From: Phocoena phocoena
Lineage: Eukaryota; Chordata; Mammalia; Artiodactyla; Phocoenidae
NCBI RefSeq assembly: GCF_963924675.1
Contig: NC_089222.1
Span: 1,116,001 to 1,180,000 of the forward strand
Direction of reading: 5' to 3'
Length of the DNA stretch: 64,000 nt
The notes below the pieces were generated by a model. It did not search any database. It was not told the DNA's origin and saw only the letters and a list, made by a program, of their open reading frames with translations. Shown piece by piece: positions 23,262 to 37,227 of this stretch. Numbering within the stretch: the first letter of the stretch is position 1; each line of letters begins with the position of its first letter. The position numbers and the translations under genes are program-made.

Positions 23262-25008
23262 ACAGTGAAATAGAGAGCAATTCTTAAATAATTCACTCAG
23301 GGCATGTGATGAAACCGGGATTGACCACATCTACACCCAGAGCTGGTTGAGACATAAGGCTGGACACTTCAGGCTGATAGCATTGGTGAGTTTCGGTTAG
23401 CAAATGCAGACCCTTTGAAGTCATACTGCATGGTACCTATTCCATGGGTCCCAACTCTCCAGGTTCAAGGGATTCTTCCTCCAGCTAAAACATGCATGGG
23501 AATCCCACAGTATGGTCCACCGTGTGATTGGGAAACGATTTAAAATGCATCTCAGTTTTCGTATCCTGTTCCTCGGTTTCACCATGCCAGATGCTTTACT
23601 AACACTCTCCCCGCTTGGAGAGTCAGTGCCTTTAACCTCCTGTTTGGCACAGCTTGCAATTTCTGTGCAAGATGAACAGGAATAGGGAGAACCAATGAGA
23701 GACTAGCTGTAGGTGTCTGCACGGGCAAATGTAACGCTCATTGCCCACCAGGAAGAGAAATTAACCAAAGGCTCAGCGTGCCCTGCCGGAAACAGATTAG
23801 GGCCTGAAACAATCCTGCGGTTTTGTGCCCAGCTCCCAAGAAAGTGAGTTGAAGAAAGGAGTTCAGGGGCACTGTAATTCACAAATCTGCAGAGTTATAA
23901 ATGACAGCTATCCTCCAAAAATATATTGAAGTAAGCCTGCGAAGGGGACTTGAAAGCGGGGCAGAATTTCAGGAAAACGATTGCAGGGGGTAGACTGGAA
24001 TTGCCCTGAAAGCATAGGAAAAGAGGCACAATGTCGACAATGATGCACTTGGCCAAAAAGGGCGTATGCGTTTTATCCTGAATATATTCAGGAAAAAACG
24101 CATACGCCCTTTTTGGCCAACCAAGCAAGCCTGTAAAGGAAATCTGCACTACAATGAACTCTCACTGCCCCCCGGGCAAAAGGGCCATCTGAAAAAAGTG
24201 TAAAATCCAGAAAGGTAGGACAGGATATGGAGAACAGGGAGCCTTGTTATGCTGATTGGCAGGATGTAAATTGCCAGCAGCCACCCTGGAGAAGTGTATG
24301 GTGTTTCCTGAAACACGTAAGAAACAAAGCAACACAGCCTATGGCACTTCCACTTATGGTCCTATAGCTTACGGAAATTAAAATCAAAAACAGACAGGCA
24401 CCCCAATATTTGGGACGGCTGTGTTCACAAGAAGCTCGTCTACAGTATCAGGTAAATATCCCAAAAAGCAAAAAATGGATAAAGAAGTTGTGGCACGTAC
24501 GTACAATGCAATATCACTCAGCAATGTAATCTGTGTCATCAGGCCCGTAGCGGCATAGTGAGTGGATGCAGGTACGGTGATTCTACGTGAACTACGTCAC
24601 ATAGAAAAAGAAACATCATAAGATATCACTAATACACGGAATGTAAACTTGACTACACATGAACTGAATTACAAAACAGAACAGGGTCTCAAATTTAGAA
24701 AACCAACTAGTGCTTGCTTATGGGGAAAGGTGCCTTGGGGTGCTGCATAAAACCAGAGACTGAAATTAGCACAGATAACTTTCCATAAGCCAAATATGTA
24801 ATAGACAAGACCTACTCCTTGCTCAACGAAATGGACCCAACACCACATATTCAACGCCTAGGAATATACCTGACTAGGAAGAATCTTAAAACCCATGGAT
24901 ATATATGTCTCCGTAAGAGAATCAAGCGTGTGTAGAGCGGCCGAAACGCAGCAGTGAAAATCCGATAAATCCCATTATCAAAATAAATTTCGAAAACAAA
25001 ACACAAAG
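23262..25008 (+). repeat. Satellite unit 14
   Basis: 1,747 bp. Alpha haplotype; ORF2 stop at 24644; class C; ttttatcc palindrome change as in unit 11. Confidence 0.92.
24049..24120. repeat. 72-bp palindrome (unit 14)
   Basis: One mismatch, ttttatcc, shared with units 11 and 27. Confidence 0.9.
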
Positions 25009-26754
25009 ACAGTGAAATACAGAGCAATTCTTAAATAATTCACTCAGGGCATGTGATGCAACCGGGATTGACCACATCTACACCCAGAGCTGGTTGAGAC
25101 ATAAGGCTGGACACTTCAGGCTGATAGCATTGGTGAGTTTCGGTGAGCAAATGCAGACCCTTTGAAGTCATACTGCATGGTACCCATTCCATGGGTCCCA
25201 ACTCTCCAGGTTCAAGGGATTCTTCTCCAGCTAAAACATGCACGGGAAACCCAGAGTACCGTCCACCGTGTGATTTGGAAACGATTTAAAATGCATCTCA
25301 GTTTTCGTATCCTGGTCCTCGGGTTCACCATTCCAGATGCTTTACTAACACTCTCCCCGCTTGGAGAGTCAGTGCCTTTAACCTCCTCCTTGGCACAGCT
25401 TGCAATTTCTGTGCAAGATGAACAGGAATAGGGAGAACTAATGAGAGACTAGCTGTAGGTGTCTGCATGGGCAAATGTAACGCTCATTGCCTACCAGGAA
25501 GAGGAATTAAACAAAGGTTCAGTGTGCCCTGCTGGAAACAGATTAGGGCCTGAAGCAATCCTGCGGTTTTGTGCCGAGGTCACAAGAAAGCGAGTTGAAG
25601 AAAGGAGCTCAGGGGCACTGTAATTCACAAACCTGCAGAGTTATAAATGACAGCTATCTTCCAAAAGTTTATTGAAGTAAGCCTGCGTAGGGGACTTGAA
25701 CGCGGGGCAGAATTTCAGGAAAACGATTGCAGGGGGTAGACTGGAATTGCCCTGAAAGCATAGTAAAAGCGGCATTACGTCGACAATGATGCACTTGGCC
25801 AAAAAGGGCGTATGCGTTTTTTCCTGAATATATTCAGAAAAAAACGCATACGCCCTTTTTGGCCAACCAAGCAAGCCTGTAAAGGAAATCTGCACTACAA
25901 TGAAGTCTCACTGCGCCCCGGGCAAAAGGGCCATCTGAAAAAAGTGTAAAATCCAGAAAGGTAGGACAGGATATGGAGAACAGGGAGCCTTGTTATGCTG
26001 ATTGGCAGGATGTAATTTGCCAGCAGCCACCCTGGAGAAGTGTATGGTGTTTCCTGAAACACGTAAGAAACAAGGCAACACAGCCTATGGCACTTCCACT
26101 TATGGTCCTATAGCTTACGGAAATTAAAATCAAAAACAGACAGCCACCCCAATATTTGGGACGGCTGTGTTCACAAGAAGCTCGTCTACAGTATCAGGTA
26201 AATATCCCAGAAAGCAAAAAATGGATAAAGAAGTTGTGGCACGTGCGTACAATGCAATATCACTCAGCAATGAAATCTGTGTCATCAGGCCCGTAGCGGC
26301 ATAGTGAGTGGATGCAGGTACGGTGATTCTACGTGAACTACGTCACACAGAAAAAGAAACATCATAAGATATCACTAATACACGGAATGTAAACTTGACT
26401 ACACATGAACTGAATTACAAAACAGAACAGGGTCTCAAATTTAGAAAACCAACTAATGCTTGCTTATGGGGAAAGGTGCCTTGGGGTGCTGCATAAAACC
26501 AGAGACTGAAATTAGCACAGATAACTTTCCATAAGCCAAATATGTAATAGACTAGACCTACTCCTTGCTCAACGAAATGGACCCAACACCACATATTCAA
26601 CGCCTAGGTATATACCTGACTAGGAAGAATCTTAAAACCCATGGATATATATGTCTCCGTAAGAGAATCAAGCGTGTGTACAGTGGCATAAACGCAGCAG
26701 TGAAAATCCGATAAATCCCATTATCAAAATAAATTTCGAAAACAAAACACAAAG
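25009..26754 (+). repeat. Satellite unit 15 (trimer to tetramer switch)
   Basis: 1,746 bp. The left part does not match its tetramer counterpart (unit 19), but the part from ~25.6 kb does. Alpha haplotype; ORF2 stop at 26390; class D. Confidence 0.92.
25795..25866. repeat. 72-bp palindrome (unit 15)
   Basis: One mismatch: right arm ttcagaaa for ttcaggaa. Confidence 0.9.
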
Positions 26755-28500
26755 ACAGTGAAATAGAGAGCAATTCTTAAATAATTCACTCAGGGCATGT
26801 GATGCAACCGGGATTGACCACATCTACACCCAGAGCTGGTTTAGACATAAGGCTGGACACTTCAGGCTGATAGCATTGGTGAGTTTCGGTGAGCAAATGC
26901 AGACCCTTTGAAGTCATACTGCATGGTACCCATTCCATGGGTCCCAACTCTCCAGGTTCAAGGGATTGTTCCTCCAGCTAAAACATGCACGGGAAACACA
27001 GAGTATCGTCCACCGTGTGATTGGGAAACGATTTAAAATGCATCTCAGTTTTCGTATCCTGGTCCTCGGGTTCACCATTCCAGATGCTTTACTAACACTC
27101 TCCCCGCTTGGAGAGTCAGTGCCTTTAACCTCCTGTTTGGCACAGCTTGCAATTTCTGTGCAAGATGAACATGAATAGGGAGAACCAATGAGAGACTAGC
27201 TGTAGGTGTCTGCACGGGCAAATGTAACGCTCATTGCCTACCAGGAAGAGGAATTAAACAAACGCTCAGTGTGCCCTGCTGGAAACAGATTAGGGCCTGA
27301 AGCAATCCTGCGGTTTTGTGCCCAGGTCACAAGAAAGCGAGTTGAAGAAGGAAATCAGGGGCACTGTAATTCACAAACCTGCAGAGTTATAAATGACAGC
27401 TATCTTCCAAAAGTATATTGAAGTAAGCCTGCGAAGGGGACTTGAAAGCGGGGCAGAATTTCAGGTAAACGATTGCAGGGGGTAGACTGGAATTGCCCTG
27501 AAAGCATAGGAAAAGAGGCAGAACGTCGACAATGATGCACTTGGCCAAAAAGGGCGTATGCGTTTTTTCCTGAATATATTCAGGAAAAAACGCAAACGCC
27601 CTTTTTGGCCAACCAAGCAAGCCTGTAAAGGAAATCTGCACTACAATGAAATCTCACTGCCCCCCGGGCAAAAGGGCCATCTGAAAAAACTGTAAAATCC
27701 AGAAAGGTAGGACAGGATATGAAGAACAGGGAGCCTTGTTATGTTGATTGGCAGGATGTAAATTGCCAACAGCCACCCTGGAGAAGTGTATGGTGTTTCC
27801 TGAAACACGTAAGAAATAAAGCAACACAGCCTATGGCAATTGCACTTATGGTCCTATTCCTTAGGGAAATTAAAATCAAAAACAGAGAGCCACCCCAAAG
27901 TTTGGGACGGCTGTGTTCCCACGAAGCTCGTCTACAGTACCAGGTAAATATCCCAGAAAGCAAAAAATGGATAAAGAAGTTGTGGCACGTACGTGCAATG
28001 CAGTATCACTCAGCAATGAAATCTGTGTCTTCAGGCCCGTAGCGGCATAGTGAGTGGATGCAGGTACGGTGATTCTACGTGAACTACGTCACACAGAAAA
28101 AGAAACATCATAAGATATCACTAATACACGGAATATAAACTTGACTACACATGAACTGAATTACAAAACAGAACAGGGTCTCAAATTTAGAAAACCAACT
28201 AGTGCTTGCTTATGGGGAAAGGTGCCTTGGGGTGTTGCATAAAACCAGAGACTGAAATTAGCACAGATAACTTTCCATAAGCCAAATATGTAATAGAAAA
28301 GACCTACTCCTTGCTCAACGAAATGGACCCAACACCACATATTCAACGCCTAGGAATATACCTGACTAGGAAGAATCTTAAAACCCATGGATATATATGT
28401 CTCCGTAAGAGAATCAAGCGAGTGTACAGCGGCCGAAACGCAGCAGTGAAAATCCGATAAATCCCATTATCAAAATAAATTTCGAAAACAAAACACAAAG
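26755..28500 (+). repeat. Satellite unit 16
   Basis: 1,746 bp. Beta haplotype; ORF2 stop at 28136 (gaatataa instead of gaatgtaa); class E. ORF2 relic frames are open at 27206-27421 and 27719-28042. Confidence 0.92.
27541..27612. repeat. 72-bp palindrome (unit 16)
   Basis: One mismatch, cgcaaacg, shared with units 5, 20 and 24. Confidence 0.9.
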
Positions 28501-30245
28501 ACAGTGAAATAGAGAGCATTTCTTAAATAATTCACTCAGGGCATGTGATGCAACCGGGATTGACCACATCTACACCCAGAGCTGGTTGAGACATAAGGCT
28601 GGACACTTCAGGCTGATAGCATTGGTGAGTTTCGGTGAGCAAATGCAGACCCTTTGAAGTCATACTGCATGGTACCCATTCCATGGGTCCCAACTCTCCA
28701 GGTTCAAGGCATTCTTCCTCCAGCTAAAACATGCATGGGAAACCCAGAGTATCGTCAACCGTGTGATTGGGAATCGATTAAAAATGCATCTCAGTTTTCG
28801 TATCCTGGTCCTCGGGTTCACCATTCCAGATGCTTTACTAACACTCTCCCCGCTTGGAGAGTCAGTGCCTTTAACCTCCTGTTTGGCACAGCTTGCAATT
28901 TCTGTGCAAGATGAACAGGAATAGGGAGAACCAATGAGAGACTAGCTGTAGGTATCTGCACGGGTAAATGTAACGCTCATTGCCGACCAGGAAGAGGAAT
29001 TAAACAAAGGCTCAGCGTGCCCTGCTGAAAACAGATTAGGGCCTGAAGCAATCCTGTGGTTTTGTGCCCATCTCACAAGAAAGAGAGTTGAAGAAAGTAG
29101 CTCAGGGGCACTGTAATTCAAAAACCTGCAGAGTTATAAATGACAGCTATCCTCCAAAAATATATTGAAGTAAGCCTGCGAAGGGGACTTGAAAGCGGGG
29201 CAGAATTTCAGGAAAACGATTGCAGGGGGTAGACTGGAATTGCCCTGAAAGCATAGGAAAAGAGGCAGAACGTCGACAATGATGCACTTGGCCAAAAAGG
29301 GCGTATGCGTTTTTTCCTGTATATATTCAGGAAAAAACGCATACGCCCATTGGCCAACCAAGCAAGCCTGTAAAGGAAATCTGCACTACAATGAAGTCTC
29401 ACTGCCCGCCAGGCAAAAGGGCCATCTGAAAAAAGTGTAAAATCCAGAAAGGTAGGACAGGATATGGAGAACAGGGAGCCTTGTTATGCTGATTGGCAGG
29501 GTGTAAATTTTGAACAGCCACCCTGAAGAAGTGTATGGTGTTTCCTGAAACACGTAAGAAACAAAGCAACACAGCCTATGGCAGTTCCACTTATGGTCCT
29601 GTAGCTTACGGAAATTAAAATCAAAAACAGACAGCCACCCCAAAGTTTGGGACGGCTGTGTTCCAAAGAAGCTCGTCTACAGTACCAGGTAAATATCCCA
29701 GAAAGCAAAAAATGGATAAAGAAGTTGTGGCACGTACGTAAAATGCAATATCACTCAGCAATGAAATCTGTGTCATCAGGCCCGTAGCGGCATAGTGAGT
29801 GGATGCAGGTACGGTGATTCTATGTGAATTACGTCACACAGAAAAAGAAACATCATAAGATATCACTAATACACGGAATGTAAACTTGACTACACATGAA
29901 CTGAATTACAAAACAGAACAGGGTCTCAAAGTTAGAAAACCAATTAGTGCTTGCTTATGGGGAAAGGTGCGTTGGGGTGCTGCATAAAACCAGAGACTGA
30001 AATTAGCACAGATAACTTTCCATAAGCCAAATATGTAATAGACAAGACCTACTCCTTGCTCAACGAAATGGACCCAACAACACATATTCAACGCCTAGGA
30101 ATATACCTGACTAGGAAGAATCTTAAAACCCATGGATATATATGTCTCCGTAAGAGAATCAAGTGTGTGTACAGCGGCCGCAACGCAGCAGTGAAAATCT
30201 GATAAATCCCATTATCAAAATAAATTTCGAAAACAAAACACAAAG
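28501..30245 (+). repeat. Satellite unit 17
   Basis: 1,745 bp. It has a shortened 70-bp palindrome. 'Gamma-prime' haplotype (tgtagcttacgg); ORF2 stop at 29881; class F with GCGGCCGC at 30174-30181. Confidence 0.92.
29288..29357. repeat. 70-bp palindrome (unit 17)
   Basis: The centre is cctgtatatattcagg, and the right arm is shortened to cgcccattgg. Confidence 0.88.
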
Positions 30246-31991
30246 ACAGTGAAATAGAGAGCAATTCTTAAATAATTCACTCAGGGCATGTGATGCAACC
30301 GGGATTGACCACATCTACACCCAGAGCTGGTTGAGACATAAGGCTGGACACTTCAGGCTGATAGCATTGGTGAGTTTCGATGAGCAAATGCAGACCCTTT
30401 GAAGTCATACTGCATGGTACCCATTCCATGGGTCCCAACTCTCCAGGTTCAAGGCATTCTTCCTCCAGCTAAAACATGCATGGGAAACCCAGAGTATCGT
30501 CCACCGTGTGATTGGGAAACGATTTAAAATGCATCTCAGTTTTCGTATCCTGGTCCTCGGGTTCACCATTCCAGATGCTTTACTAACACTCTCCCCGATT
30601 GGAGAGTCAGTGCATTTAACCTCCTCTTTGGCACAGCTTGCAATTTCTGTGCAAGATGAACAGGAATAGGGAGAACCAATGAGAGACTAGCTGTAGGTGT
30701 CTGCACGGGCAAATGTAACGCTCATTGCCGCCCAGAAAGAGGAATTAAACAAAGGCTCAGTGTGCCCTGCTGGTAACAGATTAGGGCCTGAAGCAATCCT
30801 GCGGTTTTCTGCCCGGCTCACAAGAAAGCGAGTTGAAGAATGGAGCTCAGGGGCACTGTAATTCACAAACCTGCAGAGTTATAAATGACAGCTATCCTCC
30901 AAAAATATATTGAAGTAAGCCTGCGAAAGGGACTTGAAAGCGGGGCAGAGTTTCAGGAAAACAATTGCAGGGGGTAGACTGGAATTGCCCTGAAAGCATA
31001 GGAAAAGAGGCAGAACGTCGACAATGATGCACTTGGCCAAAAAGGGCGTATGCGTTTTTTCCTGAATATATTCAGGAAAAAACGCATACGCCCTTTTTGG
31101 CCAAACAAGCAAGCCTGTAAAGAAAATCTGCACTACAATGAAGTCTCACTGCCCCCCGGGCAAAAGGGCCATCTGAAAAAAGTGTAAAATCCAGAAAGGT
31201 AGGACAGGATATGGAGAACAGGGAGCCTTGTTATGCTGATTGGCAGGATGTAAATTGCCAGCAGCCACCCTGGAGAAGTGTATGGTGTTTCCTGAAACAC
31301 GTAAGAAACAAGGCAACACAGCCTATGGCACTTCCACTTATGGTCCTATAGCTTACGGAAATTAAAATCAAAAACAGAGAGCCACCCCAAAGTTTGGGAC
31401 GGCTGTGTTCCCAAGAAGCTCGTCTACAGTACCAGGTAAATATCCCAGAAAGCAAAAAATGGATAAAGAAGTTGTGGAACGTACGTGCAATGCAATATCA
31501 CTCAGCAATGAAATCTGTGTCATCAGGCCCTTAGCGGCATAGTGAGTGGATGCAGGTACGGTGATTCTACGTGAACTACGTCACATAGAAAAAGAAACAT
31601 CATAAGATATCACTAATACACGGAATGTAAACTTGACTACACATGAACTGAATTACAAAACAGAACAGGGTCTCAAATTTAGAAAACCAACTAGTGCTTG
31701 CTTATGGGGAAAGGTGCCTTGGGGTGCTGCATAAAACCAGAGACTGAAATTAGCACAGATAACATTCCATAAGCCAAATATGTAATAGACAAGACCTACT
31801 CCTTGCTCAACGAAATGGACTCAACACCACATATTCTACGCCAAGAATATACCTGACTAGGAAGAATCTTAAAACCCATGGATATATATGTCTCCGTAAG
31901 AGAATCAAGCGTGTGTACAGCGGCCGAAACGCAGCAGTGAAAATCCGATAAATCCCATTATCAAAATAAATTTAGAAAACAAAACACAAAG
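30246..31991 (+). repeat. Satellite unit 18
   Basis: 1,746 bp with a perfect palindrome. Gamma haplotype; ORF2 stop at 31628; class A. Near-identical to unit 22. Confidence 0.92.
31033..31104. repeat. 72-bp perfect palindrome (unit 18)
   Basis: Exact match between both arms; right flank is acaagc rather than ccaagc. Confidence 0.93.
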
Positions 31992-32778
31992 ACAGTGAAA
32001 TAGAGAGCAATTCTTAAATAATTCACTCAGGGCATGTGATGCAACCGGGATTGACCATATCTACACCCAGAGCTGTTTGAGACATAAGGCTGGACACTTC
32101 AGGCTGATAGCATTGGTGAGTTTCGGTGAGCAAATGCAGACCCTTTGAAGTCATACTGCATGGTACCCATTCCATGGGTCCCAACTCTCCAGGTTCAAGG
32201 GATTCTTCCTCCAGCTAAAACATGCATGGGAAACCCAGAGTATGGTCCACCGTGTGATTGGGAAACGATTTAAAATGCATCTCAGTTTTCGTATCCTGGT
32301 CCTCGGGTTCACCATTCCAGATGCTTTACTAACACTCTCCCCGCTTGGAGAGTCAGTGCCTTTAACCTCCTCTTTGGCACAGCTTGCAATTTCTGTGCAA
32401 GATGAACAGGAATAGGGAGAACCAATGAGAGACTAGCTCTAGGTGTCTGCACGGGCAAATGTAACGCTCATTGCCCACCAGGAAGAGGAATTAAACAAAG
32501 GCTCAGTGTGCCCTGCTGGAAACAGATTAGGGCCTGAAGCAATCCTGCGGTTTTGTGCCCAGGTCACAAGAAAGCGAGTTGAAGAAAGGAGCTCAGGGGC
32601 ACTGTAATTCACAAACCTGCAGAGTTATAAATGACAGCTATCTTCCAAAAGTTTATTGAAGTAAGCCTGCGTAGGGGACTTGAACGCGGGGCAGAATTTC
32701 AGGAAAACGATTGCAGGGGGTAGACTGGAATTGCCCTGAAAGCATAGTAAAAGCGGCACTACGTCGACAATGATGCAC

Positions 32779-32850
32779 TTGGCCAAAAAGGGCGTATGCG
32801 TTTTTTCCTGAATATATTCAGGAAAAAACGCATACGCCCTTTTTGGCCAA
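32779..32850. repeat. 72-bp perfect palindrome (unit 19)
   Basis: Exact match between both arms. Confidence 0.93.
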
Positions 32851-32985
32851 CCAAGCAAGCCTGTAAAGGAAATCTGCACTACAATGAAGTCTCACTGCGC
32901 CCCGGGCAAAAGGGCCAATTGAAAAAAGTGTAAAATCCAGAAAGGTAGGACAGGATATGGAGAACAGGGAGCCTTGTTATGCTGA

Positions 32986-33288
32986 TTGGCAGGATGTAAA
33001 TTGCCAGCAGCCACCCTGGAGAAGTGTATGGTGTTTCCTGAAACAGGTAAGAAACAAGGCAACACAGCCTATGGCACTTCCACTTATGGTCCTATAGCTT
33101 ACGGAAATTCAAATCAAAAACAGACAGCCACCCCAATATTTGGGACGGCTGTGTTCACAAGAAGCTCGTCTACAGTATCAGGTAAATATCCCAGAAAGCA
33201 AAAAATGGATAAAGAAGTTGTGGCACGTGCGTACAATGCAATATCACTCAGCAATGAAATCTGTGTCATCAGGCCCGTAGCGGCATAG
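32986..33288 (+). pseudogene. L1 ORF2 relic, shifted frame opened by a point change
   Basis: This 100-codon + strand frame is out of phase with the main ORF2 relic for most of its length. It is open only because the usual gaaattaaaatc is gaaattcaaatc here. Its C-terminal NEICVIRPVAA is in the L1 frame, aligning with NEIMPFAATW. The same frame recurs exactly 6,982 bp later at 39968-40270. No product is expected. Confidence 0.65.
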
Positions 33289-33738
33289 TGAGTGGATGCA
33301 GGTACGGTGATTCTACGTGAACTACGTCACACAGAAAAAGAAACATCATAAGATATCACTAATACACGGAATGTAAACTTGACTACACATGAACTGAATT
33401 ACAAAACAGAACAGGGTCTCAAATTTAGAAAACCAACTAGTGCTTGCTTATGGGGAAAGGTGCCTTGGGGTGCTGCATAAAACCAGAGACTGAAATTAGC
33501 ACAGATAACTTTCCATAAGCCAAATATGTAATAGACTAGACCCACTCCTTGCTCAACGAAATGGACCCAACACCACATATTCAACGCCTAGGTATATACC
33601 TGACTAGGAAGAATCTTAAAACCCATGGATATATATGTCTCCGTAAGAGAATCAAGCGTGTGTACAGCGGCATATACGCAGCAGTGAAAATCCGATAAAT
33701 ACCATTATCAAAATAAATTTCGAAAACAAAACACAAAG

Positions 33739-35483
33739 ACAGTGAAATAGAGAGCAATTCTTAAATAATTCACTCAGGGCATGTGATGCAACCGGGATTG
33801 ACCACATCTACACCCAGAGCTGGTTGAGACATAAGGCTGGACACTTCAGGCTGATAGCATTGGTGAGTTTCGGTGAGCAAATGCAGACCCTTTGAAGTCA
33901 TACTGCATGGTACCCATTCCATGGGTCCCAACTCTCCAGGTTCAAGGGATTGTTCCTCCAGCTAAAACATGCACGGGAAACACAGAGTATCGTCCACCGT
34001 GTGATTGGGAAACGATTTAAAATGCATCTCAGTTTCGTATCCTGGTCCTCGTGTTCACCATTCCAGATGCTTTACTAACACTCTCCCCGCTTGGAGAGTC
34101 AGTGCCTTTAACCTCCTGTTTGGCACAGCTTGCAATTTCTGTGCAAGATGAACATGAATAGGGAGAACCAATGAGAGACTAGCTGTAGGTGTCTGCACGG
34201 GCAAATGTAACGCTCATTGCCTACCAGGAAGAGGAATTAAACAAAGGCTCAGTGTGCCCTGCTGGAAACAGATTAGGGCCTGAAGCAATCCTGCGGTTTT
34301 GTGCCCAGGTCACAAGAAAGCGAGTTGAAGAAGGAAATCAGGGGCACTGTAATTCACAAACCTGCAGAGTTATAAATGACAGCTATCTTCCAAAACTACA
34401 TTGAAGTAAGCCTGCGAAGGGGACTTGAAAGCGGGGCAGAATTTCAGGTAAACGATTGCAGGGGGTAGACTGGAATTGCCCTGAAAGCATAGGAAAAGAG
34501 GCAGAACGTCGACAATGATGCACTTGGCCAAAAAGGGCGTATGCGTTTTTTCCTGAATATATTCAGGAAAAAACGCAAACGCCCTTTTTGGCCAACCAAG
34601 CAAGCCTGTAAAGGAAATCTGCACTACAATGAAATCTCACTGCCCCCCGGGCAAAAGGGCCATCTGAAAAAACTGTAAAATCCAGAAAGGTAGGACAGGA
34701 TATGAAGAACAGGGAGCCTTGTTATGCTGATTGGCAGGATGTAAATTGCCAACAGCCACCCTGGAGAAGTGTATGGTGTTTCCTGAAACACGTAAGAAAT
34801 AAAGCAACACAGCCTATGGCAATTGCACTTATGGTCCTATTCCTTAGGGAAATTAAAATCAAAAACAGAGAGCCACCCCAAAGTTTGGGACGGCTGTGTT
34901 CCCACGAAGCTCGTCTACAGTACCAGGTAAATATCCCAGAAAGCAAAAAATGGATAAAGAAGTTGTGGCACGTACGTGCAATGCAGTATCACTCAGCAAT
35001 GAAATCTGTGTCTTCAGGCCCGTAGCGGCATAGTGAGTGGATGCAGGTACGGTGATTCTACGTGAACTACGTCACACAGAAAAAGAAACATCATAAGATA
35101 TCACTAATACACGGAATATAAACTTGACTACACATGAACTGAATTACAAAACAGAACAGGGTCTCAAATTTAGAAAACCAACTAGTGCTTGCTTATGGGG
35201 AAAGGTGCCTTGGGGTGTTGCATAAAACCAGAGACTGAAATTAGCACAGATAACTTTCCATAAGCCAAATATGTAATAGAAAAGACCTACTCCTTGCTCA
35301 ACGAAATGGACCCAACACCACATATTCAACGCCTAGGAATATACCTGACTAGGAAGAATCTTAAAACCCATGGATATATATGTCTCCATAAGAGAATCAA
35401 GCGAGTGTACAGCGGCCGAGACGCAGCAGTGAAAATCCGATAAATCCCATTATCAAAATAAATTTCGAAAACAAAACACAAAG
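33739..35483 (+). repeat. Satellite unit 20
   Basis: 1,745 bp. Beta haplotype; ORF2 stop at 35119; class E. Private caaaactacattg near 34391. Near-identical to unit 24. Confidence 0.92.
34524..34595. repeat. 72-bp palindrome (unit 20)
   Basis: One mismatch, cgcaaacg. Confidence 0.9.
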
Positions 35484-37227
35484 ACAGTGAAATAGAGAGC
35501 ATTTCTTAAATAATTCACTCAGGGCATGTGATGCAACCGGGATTGACCACATCTACACCCAGAGCTGGTTGAGACATAAGGCTGGACACTTCAGGCTGAT
35601 AGCATTGGTGAGTTTCGGTGAGCAAATGCAGACCCTTTGAAGTCATACTGCATGGTACCCATTCCATGGGTCCCAACTCTCCAGGTTCAAGGCATTCTTC
35701 CTCCAGCTAAAACATGCATGGGAAACCCAGAGTATCGTCCACCGTGTGATTGGGAATCGATTAAAAATGCATCTCAGTTTTCGTATCCTGGTCCTCGGGT
35801 TCACCATTCCAGATGCTTTACTAACACTCTCCCCGCTTGGAGAGTCAGTGCCTTTAACCTCCTGTTTGGCACAGCTTGCAATTTCTGTGCAAGATAAACA
35901 GGAATAGGGAGAACCAATGAGAGACTAGCTGTAGGTGTCTGCACGGGTAAATGTAACGCTCATTGCCGACCAGGAAGAGGAATTAAACAAAGGCTCAGCG
36001 TGCCCTGCTGAAAACAGATTAGGGCCTGAAGCAATCCTGCGGTTTTGTGCCCATCTCACAAGAAAGAGAGTTGAAGAAAGTAGCTCAGGGGCACTGTAAT
36101 TCAAAAACCTGCAGAGTTATAAATGACAGCTATCCTCCAAAAATATATTGAAGTAAGCCTGCGAAGGGGACTTGAAAGCGGGGCAGAATTTCAGGAAAAC
36201 GATTGCAGGGGGTAGACAGGAATTGCCCTGAAAGCATAGGAAAAGAGGCACAACGTCGACAATGATGCACTTGGCCAAAAGGGCGTATGCGTTTTTTCCT
36301 GTATATATTCAGGAAAAAACGCATACGCTCATTGGCCAACCAAGCAAGCCTGTAAAGGAAATCTGCACTACAATGAAGTCTCACTGCCCGCCGGGCAAAA
36401 GGGCCATCTGAAAAAAGTGTAAAATCCAGAAAGGTAGGACAGGATATGGAGAACAGGGAGCCTTGTTATGCTGATTGGCAGGGTGTAAATTGTGAACAGC
36501 CACCCTGAAGAAGTGTATGGTGTTTCCTGAAACACGTAAGAAACAAAGCAACACAGCCTATGGCAGTTCCACTTATGGTCCTGTAGCTTACGGAAATTAA
36601 AATCAAAAACAGACAGCCACCCCAAAGTTTGGGACGGCTGTGTTCCCAAGAAGCTCGTCTACAGTACCAGGTAAATATCCCAGAAAGCAAAAAATGGATA
36701 AAGAAGTTGTGGCACGTACGTAAAATGCAATATCACTCAGCAATGAAATCTGTGTCATCAGGCCCGTAGCGGCATAGTGAGTGGATGCAGGTACGGTGAT
36801 TCTATGTGAATTACGTCACACAGAAAAAGAAACATCATAAGATATCACTAATACACGGAATGTAAACTTGACTACACATGAACTGAATTACAAAACAGAA
36901 CAGGGTCTCAAAGTTAGAAAACCAATTAGTGCTTGCTTATGGGGAAAGGTGCGTTGGGGTGCTGCATAAAACCAGAGACTGAAATTAGCACAGATAACTT
37001 TCCATAAGCCAAATATGTAATAGACAAGACCTACTCCTTGCTCAACGAAATGGACCCAACAACACATATTCAACGCCTAGGAATATACCTGACTAGGAAG
37101 AATCTTAAAACCCATGGATATATATGTCTCCGTAAGAGAATCAAGTGTGTGTACAGCGGCCGCAACGCAGCAGTGAAAATCTGATAAATCCCATTATCAA
37201 AATAAATTTCGAAAACAAAACACAAAG
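35484..37227 (+). repeat. Satellite unit 21
   Basis: 1,744 bp. 69-bp palindrome. Gamma-prime haplotype; ORF2 stop at 36863; class F with GCGGCCGC at 37156-37163. Near-identical to unit 25 up to ~43.85 kb in the latter. Confidence 0.92.
36271..36339. repeat. 69-bp palindrome (unit 21)
   Basis: Both outer arms are altered: the left A run is one base shorter and the right arm reads cgctcattgg. Centre as in unit 17. Confidence 0.88.

Larger units (their letters stand above)
10280..25900 (+). repeat. Higher-order repeat: trimer (5,237-5,239 bp)
   Basis: Three monomer classes alternate. Class A has a 1-bp shorter ttctacgccaagaat at ~10880, 16121 and 21357. Class B has accgaa..tacaaaacag and gacaaaacctac at landmarks 12446, 17685 and 22922. 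Class C has gtgtagagcgg near 14455, 19694 and 24930. Copies at ~15.5-20.7 kb and ~20.75-25.9 kb match well. The first copy, from ~10.3 kb, matches only to ~12.8 kb; its third unit is a different mosaic. Confidence 0.75.
31992..33738 (+). repeat. Satellite unit 19
   Basis: 1,747 bp with a perfect palindrome. Alpha haplotype with the private gggccaattg and gaaattcaaatc changes. ORF2 stop at 33374; class D (gactagaccc). Near-identical to unit 23. Confidence 0.92.
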